This document shows, piece by piece, positions 8,687 to 16,167 of a stretch of DNA of 35,663 bases. Position 1 is the first letter of the stretch. Every line of letters starts with the position of its first letter. The position numbers were made by a program, and so were the translations under genes. The DNA comes from Micavibrio sp. (GTDB lineage: Bacteria; Pseudomonadota; Alphaproteobacteria; Micavibrionales; Micavibrionaceae), in contig PANS01000043.1 in the NCBI GenBank assembly GCA_002708415.1, positions 1-35,663 of the forward strand. The letters are read 5' to 3'. Below the pieces are notes generated by a model, which worked only from the letters and a program-made list of their open reading frames with translations, did not search any database and was not told the DNA's origin.

Positions 8687-9064
8687 ATGACTAAAAGATT
8701 GAAACGAGCTGAGCGTCGTAAGTTCGGTACGCGCCGCAAGCTTCGCCAGGTCAACATTAATCACAATCCGAACCGTGAAGTTCGTCTGCGTTTGTCTGTA
8801 CACAGAACAAACAAAGCGACCTATGCGCAGATTATTGACGATGTGCAAGGTGTTACATTGGTTGCGGCTTCTACTATGGATAAAGATTTAGCGCTTAAAA
8901 ATGGCGGTAATGTTGAAGCAGCTGAAAAGGTTGGAAAATTAATTGCTGAGCGCGCTAAAAAAGCGGGTGTATCGAAAGTACAGTTTGATCGTGGTGAGTT
9001 TATCTATCACGGCCGTGTTAAAGCTGTTGCAGAAGGCGCACGTTCAGGTGGATTAGACTTTTAA
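8687..9064 (+). CDS. rplR: 50S ribosomal protein L18
   Basis: The protein has 125 residues (E. coli 117). L18 binds 5S rRNA together with L5. The family pattern appears in [42 protein letters not shown] and the end [20 protein letters not shown]. It lies between rplF and rpsE as usual and is preceded by a good ribosome binding site (CAAGGATAAAGCT). Confidence 0.97.
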   Translation: MTKRLKRAERRKFGTRRKLRQVNINHNPNREVRLRLSVHRTNKATYAQIIDDVQGVTLVAASTMDKDLALKNGGNVEAAEKVGKLIAERAKKAGVSKVQFDRGEFIYHGRVKAVAEGARSGGLDF

Positions 9065-9108
9065 GAGAATATAAGTAAAGAATTAAAGATATTTAGGAGC
9101 ATTTTATA

Positions 9109-9702
9109 ATGGCAAAGCCAGATAACAAAGGAAAAGAAAGACAGTTCGATCGCGAAGAACCAGAATTGGTTGAAAAGCTCGTTGCTGTTAACCGTGTGGC
9201 TAAAGTTGTAAAGGGTGGTCGTCGTTTCGGCTTTGCTGCTCTTGTGGTTGTTGGCGATGGTAAAGGTCGCGTTGGTACTGGTCATGGTAAGGCGAAAGAA
9301 GTGCCTGAAGCAATCCGTAAAGCAACAGAACAAGCTAAACGCAATATGATCCGTGTTCCTCTTCGTGAGGGTCGTACATTACACCACGATGTAAGTGGAC
9401 GTTACGGCGCAGGACGTGTTCATCTTCGTACAGCTCCTTCAGGTACAGGGGTTATTGCTGGTGGTCCACTTCGTGCGATCTTTGATTGTGTTGGTGTTCA
9501 AGATATCGTTGCTAAGTCTATCGGATCTTCAAACCCGTACAACATGGTAAATGCAACATTTGAAGCGTTGAAAGCAATGCAGTCTCCACGTCAAGTTGCT
9601 GGTCGTCGTGGCCGTAAAGTGAGTGATATTGTAGCGCAGCGTGAAACATCACGTGGTGGTTCAACAAATGCTTCTGCAGAGGCGAAAAAAGTAGCTGAGT
9701 AA
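9109..9702 (+). CDS. rpsE: 30S ribosomal protein S5
   Basis: This 197-residue protein is S5, which helps set translational accuracy and shapes the mRNA entry channel. The double-stranded-RNA-binding-like N-terminal domain shows [16 protein letters not shown] and [20 protein letters not shown]. The C-terminal domain shows [20 protein letters not shown] and [20 protein letters not shown] strong ribosome binding site TTAGGAGC lies upstream in a 44-bp gap. The 20-30 residues before the first motif and the Ala/Ser-rich end are the variable parts seen in many alphaproteobacteria. Confidence 0.97.
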   Translation: MAKPDNKGKERQFDREEPELVEKLVAVNRVAKVVKGGRRFGFAALVVVGDGKGRVGTGHGKAKEVPEAIRKATEQAKRNMIRVPLREGRTLHHDVSGRYGAGRVHLRTAPSGTGVIAGGPLRAIFDCVGVQDIVAKSIGSSNPYNMVNATFEALKAMQSPRQVAGRRGRKVSDIVAQRETSRGGSTNASAEAKKVAE

Positions 9703-9738
9703 GCGTAGAAATTTAAGATAAAGCTTGGGAATAGAACA

Positions 9739-9996
9739 ATGGCTGAAGAAAAGAAAACAACTAAAAAAGCGCCTGCTAAAAAGGCACAAGCACCAGCGAA
9801 AAAAGTAAAAGCTGTTGCAAATGTTACAGTGACACAAACAGGGTCGCCAATTGGTCGTAAAGCGTACCAACGTGCAACTTTGATTGGTTTGGGTCTAAAC
9901 AAAATTGGCCGTACTAAAACATTGGAAGATACTCCGAGTGTTCGCGGTATGATTCGTAAAGTAGCCCACTTGATTAAGGTCGAAGACGCGGCGTAA
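9739..9996 (+). CDS. rpmD: 50S ribosomal protein L30 with lysine/alanine-rich N-terminal extension
   Basis: The L30 core starts near residue 28 ([20 protein letters not shown]) and runs through [20 protein letters not shown] to VAHLIKVE. It is preceded by about 27 residues of K/A/P sequence ([20 protein letters not shown]) not found in the roughly 60-residue E. coli protein. The start at 9739 is well supported: GGGAATAGAACA immediately precedes it and no better start exists downstream in frame. This is the third protein of the cluster with a K/A tail, here at the N-terminus. Confidence 0.95.
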   Translation: MAEEKKTTKKAPAKKAQAPAKKVKAVANVTVTQTGSPIGRKAYQRATLIGLGLNKIGRTKTLEDTPSVRGMIRKVAHLIKVEDAA

Positions 9997-10030
9997 GCGT
10001 TTAGATAGATATTTTTAAAGGAATAGAGCA

Positions 10031-10537
10031 ATGAAACTCAATGAATTACAACCAAATGACGGTGCTGTTACAGATCGTAAGCGCGTAGGGCGCGGTATCG
10101 GTTCAGGTAAAGGTAAAACTTGTGGTGTTGGTCAAAAAGGTCAAAAAGCACGTTCAGGTGTTGCTATCAATGGCTATGAAGGTGGTCAAATGCCTTTGTA
10201 CAAACGTTTACCCAAACGTGGATTTAGCAATTATGGAGCGAAAAAAACTGTTGAACTGTCTTTGGGTCGTTTACAAGAAGCTTTAGACAAGAAAATGATT
10301 GATGCTAAGGGCACAATCGATGAAGCAGCCCTTGTTGCTGGTAAAGTTATTAAAAATGCAAAAGATGGCGTTCGTTTGCTTGCTAATGGTGAGTTAACAA
10401 CGAAAGTTGATCTTAAGCTTTCAGGTGCCTCGAAAGGTGCAATTGCTGCTGTTGAAAAAGCAGGCGGTAAAGTGGAAGTTGTTAAAAAAGAGAGCAAAGC
10501 ACCTCTACCAAAACGTGGTGGTCCAGACGCCCAGTAG
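10031..10537 (+). CDS. rplO: 50S ribosomal protein L15
   Basis: This 168-residue protein (E. coli 144) is L15, a late-assembling 50S protein. The conserved basic N-terminal arm is clear: KRVGRGIGSGKGKTCGVGQK and KARSGVAINGYEGGQMPLYK, then LPKRGFSN. The C-terminal globular part ends GKVEVVKKESKAPLPKRGG. The ribosome binding site is AAAGGAATAGAGCA. It is the last gene before the strong terminator that separates the ribosomal genes from secY. Confidence 0.97.
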   Translation: MKLNELQPNDGAVTDRKRVGRGIGSGKGKTCGVGQKGQKARSGVAINGYEGGQMPLYKRLPKRGFSNYGAKKTVELSLGRLQEALDKKMIDAKGTIDEAALVAGKVIKNAKDGVRLLANGELTTKVDLKLSGASKGAIAAVEKAGGKVEVVKKESKAPLPKRGGPDAQ

Positions 10538-10595
10538 TTTTGTTTGGAAATTGCTGAAAAAGTGATCTTTTTCTGTATTTATTATTGATTATTTC

Positions 10596-10630
10596 AGAGG
10601 GTCATCTTGTCAGATGGCCTTCTTTCTTTT
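10596..10630 (+). terminator. Intrinsic terminator between rplO and secY
   Basis: A 12-pair stem is formed by 10596-10607 (AGAGGGTCATCT) and 10612-10623 (AGATGGCCTTCT), including two G-U pairs, around the four-base loop TGTC. It is followed by TTCTTTT. This looks like a Rho-independent terminator 58 nt after the rplO stop. secY starts 46 nt later, so either readthrough is partial or secY has its own promoter; I see no convincing -35/-10 pair in between. Confidence 0.8.
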
Positions 10631-10676
10631 AAAGATAGTACTTACCAAAATATTAGGATTATAGAGGATATTTATT

Positions 10677-12032
10677 ATGGCATCAGCCGTCGAGCAACTC
10701 GCCAAAAACGCTAACTGGGGCGCTTTTTCAAAAGCGACAGAATTAAAACAGCGCATTATGTTTGTGTTGGGAGCGCTTCTTGTTTACCGCCTAGGAACGT
10801 ATATTCCTGTGCCGGGTATTGATCCGATCGTTTGGAAAGAGATTTACTCTCAAAAAGGTGGCGGCATCTTGGATATGTTTAATATGTTCTCAGGTGGTGC
10901 GCTTCAGCGTATGACGATTTTTGCGTTGAACATCATGCCTTATATCTCGGCATCTATTATTATGCAGCTTGCAACTTCTATGTCTCCGAAAATGGAAGCA
11001 TTGAAGAAAGAGGGTGAGTTTGGCCGTATGAAAATCAACCAATACACGCGTTATTTAACGGTTCTCCTTGCTTCTGTTCAAGCGTATGGTCTGGCTGTTG
11101 GTTTGGAAAGCTTACAAGGGGCGAGTGGTTCGGCCGTTCTGGATCCAGGTTTATTCTTCCGCGCTTCAACGGTTATTACTATTGTTGGCGGTACAATCTT
11201 TATCATGTGGCTTGGCGAACAAATTACACAACGTGGTATCGGTAATGGTATTTCACTTATTATCTTTGCTGGTATTGTCGCGGAATTGCCGCGCGCCGTT
11301 GTATCTACGCTTGAGCTAAGTCGTGAAGGGGGAATGAACCCATTGGCGCTCTTATTCTTACTTGCATTAGTTGTTGGTGTGATTGTTTTAATCGTATTTT
11401 TTGAGCGCGCTCAACGCCGTGTAACGGTTCAATACCCAAAACGTCAACAGGGCAACCAAATGTCTATGGGGGCGCAAAACCATATTCCTTTGAAGCTTAA
11501 TACTGCGGGTGTTATTCCACCAATCTTTGCTTCATCTCTTTTATTGTTGCCTTTGACTATTGTTGGTTTTACAGGCGCAGATGGTGGTGATTTCACAGCA
11601 ACAATTTCTAGATGGCTTCAGCATGGTCAGCCAGCTTACATGGCACTTTATGGTGGTTTGATCTTATTCTTTGCATTTTTCTATACGGCGATTGTGTTCA
11701 ATCCAGAAGAAAATGCGGATATGCTACGTAAACACGGCGGTTTCATTCCGGGGATTCGTCCGGGTAAAAGCACGGCAGATTATCTTGATTACGTTTTGAC
11801 ACGTATTACCGTTATTGGTGGTTTGTATCTTGTCTTTATCTGTTTATTACCAGAATTTATGATTTCTAAATTTAGTTTGCCATTTTACTTTGGTGGAACA
11901 TCTCTTTTGATTGTGGTGACCGTGACAATGGATACAGTGGCACAGGTTCACTCTCATTTGATTGCGCATCAATATGAAGGATTGATCAAGAAAACAAAAT
12001 TACGCGGTTCAGGCCGTCAGCGTCGCCGTTAA
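10677..12032 (+). CDS. secY: Protein translocase subunit SecY
   Basis: This 451-residue polytopic protein is the channel of the Sec translocon, working with SecE, SecG and SecA, or with the ribosome. It shows the family landmarks: LKQRIMFVLGALLVYRLGTY for the first membrane helix, GGALQRMTIFALNIMPYISA (plug and helix 2), LGEQITQRGIGNGISLIIFA, and the loop GFIPGIRPGKSTADYLD near the SecA/ribosome-binding side. The expected ten hydrophobic helices are present. GAGGATATTTATT precedes the ATG. It is separated from the ribosomal genes by a terminator but is followed by adk after 28 bp. Confidence 0.98.
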   Translation: MASAVEQLAKNANWGAFSKATELKQRIMFVLGALLVYRLGTYIPVPGIDPIVWKEIYSQKGGGILDMFNMFSGGALQRMTIFALNIMPYISASIIMQLATSMSPKMEALKKEGEFGRMKINQYTRYLTVLLASVQAYGLAVGLESLQGASGSAVLDPGLFFRASTVITIVGGTIFIMWLGEQITQRGIGNGISLIIFAGIVAELPRAVVSTLELSREGGMNPLALLFLLALVVGVIVLIVFFERAQRRVTVQYPKRQQGNQMSMGAQNHIPLKLNTAGVIPPIFASSLLLLPLTIVGFTGADGGDFTATISRWLQHGQPAYMALYGGLILFFAFFYTAIVFNPEENADMLRKHGGFIPGIRPGKSTADYLDYVLTRITVIGGLYLVFICLLPEFMISKFSLPFYFGGTSLLIVVTVTMDTVAQVHSHLIAHQYEGLIKKTKLRGSGRQRRR

Positions 12033-12060
12033 TATTCTATAAAAGTAAGGAGACTTATTC

Positions 12061-12636
12061 ATGAATATCATCTTTTTTGGCCCTCCAGGTGCAGGAAAAG
12101 GCACACAAGCAAAGATCATTGAGGATAAATATGGTCTAAAGCAGCTTTCAACCGGCGATATGCTGCGCGCTGAAGTTTCTCAAGGAACAGATCTTGGCAA
12201 TCAAGCAAAAGCGATTATGGATCGTGGAGAACTTGTTTCCGATGAGATCGTTATTGGAATGATTGCGGCGCGTGTGGACTCTAAGAGCTGCAAAAAAGGT
12301 GTGATTTTTGATGGTTTTCCAAGAACTGAGGCGCAAGCCGTTGCTTTAGATGCGATGTTAAAAGAGCGTGGCAAAAAAATTGACTTGGTTTTAGAGCTTC
12401 AGGTTGATGATAATGCGCTTGTTGAGCGTATTGAGAAACGTGCTCAAGAAGAAGGGCGTAGTGACGATAACGTTGAAGCACTTAAAAATCGCCTTGCCCA
12501 GTATCGTAGCTATTCAGCAGAAGTATTGCCGTATTATAAGGCGCAAGGTGATGTACCGCCAGTTGATGGTATGCGTCCTATTGATGAGGTTACAATGCAA
12601 ATTGAAGCGATTTTAGACACGGACGAAGAAGCATAG
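12061..12636 (+). CDS. adk: Adenylate kinase (short-LID type)
   Basis: The enzyme interconverts ATP plus AMP with two ADP. The 191-residue protein begins with the P-loop GPPGAGKGT (residues 7-15), followed by the AMP-binding segment LSTGDMLRAEV and the FDGFPRTEAQA motif. The lid between EKRAQEEGR and DDNVEALKNRL is very short and has no zinc-binding cysteines, which marks the short form, as against about 214 residues in E. coli. secY-adk adjacency is usual in alphaproteobacteria. The ribosome binding site is TAAGGAGAC. Confidence 0.97.
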   Translation: MNIIFFGPPGAGKGTQAKIIEDKYGLKQLSTGDMLRAEVSQGTDLGNQAKAIMDRGELVSDEIVIGMIAARVDSKSCKKGVIFDGFPRTEAQAVALDAMLKERGKKIDLVLELQVDDNALVERIEKRAQEEGRSDDNVEALKNRLAQYRSYSAEVLPYYKAQGDVPPVDGMRPIDEVTMQIEAILDTDEEA

Positions 12637-12677
12637 TATTATTGCGTAAATAGTGCTAAAAACCTTAAAATTAGCAG

Positions 12678-12705
12678 TTGACGCGCCGCTTTTTATGCCT
12701 ATAAT
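12678..12705 (+). promoter_or_regulatory. Sigma-70-type promoter for the rpsM-rpsK-rpoA-rplQ operon
   Basis: TTGACG at 12678-12683 and a consensus TATAAT at 12700-12705 are separated by 16 bp. This is the best promoter match in the window. It lies 140 bp before rpsM, so a start near 12712 would give a leader of about 130 nt that ends in a structured region. It implies that the alpha operon can be transcribed independently of secY-adk. Confidence 0.8.
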
Positions 12706-12782
12706 GCGGCAAATCTAGAGACTTGTTTAGGGCTTTTTTCCTTGGAAATTCGCAGAAATGCAGGACTTTTGATAAGTGTAGG

Positions 12783-12815
12783 AACCGGCCATTTTAGAGA
12801 TAAAATTTTACGGTT
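12783..12815 (+). promoter_or_regulatory. Nested hairpin in the rpsM leader
   Basis: AACCG (12783-12787) pairs with CGGTT (12811-12815), enclosing a perfect ATTTTA/TAAAAT hairpin (12791-12796 with 12801-12806) capped by the GNRA tetraloop GAGA. The element ends about 20 nt before the AAAGGAG ribosome binding site of rpsM. In E. coli the alpha operon leader binds S4; no rpsD is present in this operon, so the regulator, if any, is unknown. Confidence 0.4.
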
Positions 12816-12845
12816 TCGTTAGAGATTAATCATAAAGGAGCAGAC

Positions 12846-13226
12846 ATGGCCCGTATTGCAGGTATAAATATTCCTGATCGTAAGCGCGTAACAATCGCGT
12901 TAACTTATATTCACGGTATCGGACGCACAAAAGCGCGTGAGATTTGTGAAGTAACAGGTATCGATAAAACTCGTCGTATGAATGAGTTGAGTGAAGATGA
13001 ATTAAACCAACTTCGTGCAGAAATTGATACAGACAAGTACCTTATTGAAGGTGATCTTCGTCGTGAAGTTTCAATGAACATTAAACGTTTGATGGACATG
13101 GCATGTAACCGTGGTTTACGTCACCGTAAACACCTACCTGTTCGTGGTCAAAGAACACGCACAAATGCCAGAACACGTAAAGGTCCGGCTAAACCGATTG
13201 CTGGTAAGAAGCCAGTCGGTAAATAA
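12846..13226 (+). CDS. rpsM: 30S ribosomal protein S13
   Basis: The 126-residue protein starts [15 protein letters not shown] and continues with the helix-two-turn-helix segment [16 protein letters not shown]. It ends with the basic tail [20 protein letters not shown], which contacts tRNA and the 50S bridge. S13 forms a head complex with S19. It has a strong ribosome binding site (AAAGGAGCAGAC) and is the first gene after the promoter at 12678-12705. infA and rpmJ, found here in many other bacteria, are absent. Confidence 0.98.
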   Translation: MARIAGINIPDRKRVTIALTYIHGIGRTKAREICEVTGIDKTRRMNELSEDELNQLRAEIDTDKYLIEGDLRREVSMNIKRLMDMACNRGLRHRKHLPVRGQRTRTNARTRKGPAKPIAGKKPVGK

Positions 13227-13251
13227 GCAACAGGATTGAAGGAATAGAAAA

Positions 13252-13641
13252 ATGGCTAAAGCAGCAGTTAAAACAAAGAAAAAAACAAAAAAGAATATTA
13301 CGGCCGGTCAGGCACACGTGAATTCATCTTTTAATAATACGCTTATTACAATCACAGATGCACAAGGAAACGCTGTTTCATGGTCATCTGCAGGTATGAT
13401 GGGTTTTAGAGGATCTCGTAAATCTACACCATATGCAGCGCAGATTGCAGCAGAAGATGCGGGTAAGAAAGCACAAGAACACGGTATGAAAGAACTTGAT
13501 GTTCTTGTTCGTGGTCCTGGTTCAGGTCGTGAGTCAGCTCTTCGTGCGTTGAGTTCAATTGGATTTACAATTAAATCTATTAAAGATATCACGCCGATCC
13601 CACATAACGGATGTCGTCCACCAAAACGTCGCCGCGTGTAA
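13252..13641 (+). CDS. rpsK: 30S ribosomal protein S11
   Basis: This 129-residue protein is S11, part of the 30S platform near the mRNA exit and the E site. Conserved segments are [40 protein letters not shown] and the C-terminal [17 protein letters not shown]. The N-terminal 15 residues are lysine-rich as in the family. The ribosome binding site GAAGGAATAGAAAA belongs to the recurrent type in this cluster. Confidence 0.98.
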   Translation: MAKAAVKTKKKTKKNITAGQAHVNSSFNNTLITITDAQGNAVSWSSAGMMGFRGSRKSTPYAAQIAAEDAGKKAQEHGMKELDVLVRGPGSGRESALRALSSIGFTIKSIKDITPIPHNGCRPPKRRRV

Positions 13642-13649
13642 TGAATTAC

Positions 13650-13679
13650 TGAGAGCATCCGTGTTAATGGGTGCTTTCA
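13650..13679 (+). promoter_or_regulatory. Stable hairpin between rpsK and rpoA
   Basis: An 11-pair stem is formed by TGAGAGCATCC (13650-13660) and GGGTGCTTTCA (13669-13679), with two G-U pairs and an eight-base loop. The following bases (TTATAATTAAAAC) are A+T-rich but lack a clean T-run. It could be a partial terminator or an RNA processing/stability element that sets the level of rpoA relative to rpsM-rpsK. Confidence 0.55.
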
Positions 13680-13740
13680 TTATAATTAAAACAGTAACAA
13701 GAGGCCGGTTAAGACCCGGATGAAGTGAAAAGGAAAAAAA

Positions 13741-14763
13741 ATGATACATAAAAATTGGCAAGAATTGATTAAACCTTCAAAAGTTGATATTGACCACGGT
13801 GCAAACCCACAAGTAACAGGTAAAGTTGTTGCAGAGCCTTTAGAGCGTGGTTTTGGCTTAACGCTTGGTAATGCGCTTCGTCGTATTCTTCTATCATCTC
13901 TACAAGGTGCTGCCGTTACTGCGATCCAAATTGACGGTGTTTTACATGAGTTCTCTTCTATCGAAGGTGTTCGTGAAGATGTGACTGATATCGTGCTTAA
14001 TGTTAAGGCGATTGCTGTTCGTATGCATGTTGAAGGGCCTAAGAAAATGCGTTTACAAGCAGAGGGGCCTTGTGAAGTGACTGCTGGTCTTATCGAAGCT
14101 GGCGCAGATATCGAAATCATGAATCCAGATCTAGTTATTTGTACACTTGATAAGGGTGCAAAACTGAACATGGAAATGACAGTGAATACTGGTAAGGGTT
14201 ACCGTCCAGCGGCGCAAAACCGTCCAGCGGAATGCCCTGTTGGCTTAATTCCAGTGGATAGCGTGTTTTCACCAGTGCGTAAGGTTACTTATGAAGTTGA
14301 AGATACTCGTGTTGGTCAGATCACTAATTATGATAAGTTGACACTTCAAATTGAAACTAATGGTGTTATCACACCTGAAGATGCTGTGGCATTTGCTGGT
14401 CGTATTCTTCAAGATCAGCTTCAGGTATTTATTAACTTTGATGAACCAGAAGCGCAAAAAGAAAAAGAAGAAGAGGAAGAATTACCATTCAACCGTAACC
14501 TTCTTCGTAAAGTGGATGAGCTTGAACTTTCTGTTCGTTCTGCAAATTGCCTTAAAAATGATAACATCGTTTACATTGGCGATCTTGTTCAGAAATCAGA
14601 GAGCGATATGCTTCGTACACCAAACTTTGGTCGTAAGTCATTGAACGAGATTAAAGAAGTTCTAACTAACATGGAAATTCATCTCGGTATGCAGGTCGAA
14701 GGTTGGCCACCAGAAAATATTGAAGAGTTGGCTAAGAAATTAGACGATCCTTTTAGTGCTTAA
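13741..14763 (+). CDS. rpoA: DNA-directed RNA polymerase subunit alpha
   Basis: This 340-residue protein is the alpha subunit, whose dimer nucleates polymerase assembly. The N-terminal domain (about 1-235) shows [20 protein letters not shown] and [20 protein letters not shown] Glu-rich linker ([12 protein letters not shown]) leads to the C-terminal domain (about 250-335), which binds UP elements and activators: [20 protein letters not shown] and [19 protein letters not shown]. The ribosome binding site is AAAAGGAAAAAAA. It lies between rpsK and rplQ as is standard. Confidence 0.98.
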   Translation: MIHKNWQELIKPSKVDIDHGANPQVTGKVVAEPLERGFGLTLGNALRRILLSSLQGAAVTAIQIDGVLHEFSSIEGVREDVTDIVLNVKAIAVRMHVEGPKKMRLQAEGPCEVTAGLIEAGADIEIMNPDLVICTLDKGAKLNMEMTVNTGKGYRPAAQNRPAECPVGLIPVDSVFSPVRKVTYEVEDTRVGQITNYDKLTLQIETNGVITPEDAVAFAGRILQDQLQVFINFDEPEAQKEKEEEEELPFNRNLLRKVDELELSVRSANCLKNDNIVYIGDLVQKSESDMLRTPNFGRKSLNEIKEVLTNMEIHLGMQVEGWPPENIEELAKKLDDPFSA

Positions 14764-14808
14764 TTAAGAGCGCGCGTAAGTAATAATTTAAATTAAGGAA
14801 GATATGTC

Positions 14809-15252
14809 ATGAAACACGGCATCAAGCAAAGAAAACTAAATAGAACGTCACAGCACCGTAAGGCGATGTTGGCGAACATGGCAGCGGCTCTTGTGAAGCA
14901 TGAGCAAATCACAACAACTTTGCCAAAAGCAAAAGAGCTTCGTCCATTCGTGGAGAAACTTGTGACTTTCGGTAAAAAAGGAAAATTGTCTGATCGTCGT
15001 CTTGCAATGTCAAAAATGCGTGATGAAGATCAGGTATCAAAACTGTTCGGTGAATTAGCTGAGCGTTATAAAGATCGCCAAGGTGGTTACCTTCGTATCA
15101 TGAAAGCGGGCTTCCGTTATGGTGATAATGCGCCGATGGCAGTGATTGAATTTGTTGATCGTGATGAATCAGCAAAAGGTCAAGACAGCGGCCCAGTATT
15201 CGATGATGTAGCAGAAGAGGCTCCTGAAGAGAAAATGGCAGCAACAGCTTAA
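14809..15252 (+). CDS. rplQ: 50S ribosomal protein L17
   Basis: The protein has 147 residues (E. coli 127). The L17 core is clear in [39 protein letters not shown] and [21 protein letters not shown]17 sits near the tunnel exit. After residue 119 comes a roughly 28-residue acidic tail ([11 protein letters not shown]) beyond the core. It closes the alpha operon, 28 nt before the terminator stem. Confidence 0.97.
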   Translation: MKHGIKQRKLNRTSQHRKAMLANMAAALVKHEQITTTLPKAKELRPFVEKLVTFGKKGKLSDRRLAMSKMRDEDQVSKLFGELAERYKDRQGGYLRIMKAGFRYGDNAPMAVIEFVDRDESAKGQDSGPVFDDVAEEAPEEKMAATA

Positions 15253-15280
15253 GTTCTATTTTAGACAAAAGAATAAAATT

Positions 15281-15306
15281 AAAGCGGCTTTGATGGCCGC
15301 TTTTTT
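15281..15306 (+). terminator. Intrinsic terminator after rplQ
   Basis: AAAGCGGC (15281-15288) and GCCGCTTT (15296-15303) form a perfect eight-pair stem around TTTGATG, followed by a T-run to 15306. It ends the alpha operon. The flanking A-rich bases would also give a moderate T-run on the other strand, so it may serve the converging panB as well. Confidence 0.9.
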
Positions 15307-15334
15307 ATTGTTTGAATTTTGATGTGTTTAAATA

Positions 15335-16141
15335 TTAGGCCGCATTCTTATTTTTGTAAGTATTTTCTTCTGCAGGAAATGATCGTTCCTGAACATCTTT
15401 GGCATACTGCGACAATGCATTATCAATATTCTTGTTTAAATCGGCATAAGCCTTTACAAACTTTGGTTTGCGTCCTACTGATAGTCCAAGCATATCTTCG
15501 GTCACTAATATTTGCCCATCGCATGCAGCAGATGCGCCAATGCCAATGGCTGGAATGCTAACGCTTGCGGTAATAACGGCGGCAAGTGGTTCTGGTACGG
15601 CTTCGATAACAAATGAGAACGCGCCAGCTTGCTCAACGGCTTTTGCATCTTTCATAAGTTGTTCAGCTTGATCCTGTTCTCTTCCCTGTACTTTAAACCC
15701 ATCAGGAGAGTTTACCGATTGTGGAAGAAGGCCAATATGTCCCATTACAGGAATATCACTATTAGTTAGCAGTTTTATTGTGTCTTTTATATTTTCTCCA
15801 CCTTCAAGTTTGACGGCGCAAGCTCCAGTTTCATTTATAATTGTTTGGGCATTCTTTAAGGCCTCTTCTGGACTGTTCTCATAAGAACCAAAAGGCATAT
15901 CAACAACGATTACAGCATTCTTGCTAGATTTTATGACGGCACGTCCGTGACGAACCATCATCTCTATGTTTGCATTTTGTGTGCTATTTTCACCATATAA
16001 AACCATGGAAAGACTATCGCCGACTAGAATTAAATCACAATGTTGATCTGCAATATTAGCCATAGGAGCGGTATACGCTGTTAAACAGACAAGAGGCGTC
16101 TTATTTTTTGCGCTTTTTATATTTTGAACAGTTTTTCTCAT
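15335..16141 (-). CDS. panB: 3-methyl-2-oxobutanoate hydroxymethyltransferase (ketopantoate hydroxymethyltransferase)
   Basis: PanB transfers a hydroxymethyl group from methylenetetrahydrofolate to alpha-ketoisovalerate to make ketopantoate, the first committed step to pantothenate and coenzyme A. The 268-residue protein has the expected TIM-barrel length. Metal- and substrate-binding residues are in place: LVGDSL (Asp42), VDMPFGSY (Asp81), VKLEGG (Lys111, Glu113) and the catalytic Glu180 in VIEAVPEPLA; MGHIGLLPQ is also conserved. It stands alone on the minus strand, converging on rplQ and diverging from the protease gene, without panC or panD nearby. The ribosome binding site is weak. Confidence 0.95.
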   Translation of the reverse strand: MRKTVQNIKSAKNKTPLVCLTAYTAPMANIADQHCDLILVGDSLSMVLYGENSTQNANIEMMVRHGRAVIKSSKNAVIVVDMPFGSYENSPEEALKNAQTIINETGACAVKLEGGENIKDTIKLLTNSDIPVMGHIGLLPQSVNSPDGFKVQGREQDQAEQLMKDAKAVEQAGAFSFVIEAVPEPLAAVITASVSIPAIGIGASAACDGQILVTEDMLGLSVGRKPKFVKAYADLNKNIDNALSQYAKDVQERSFPAEENTYKNKNAA

Positions 16142-16167
16142 ATTTTACAGATATAGGGATAACGAAG

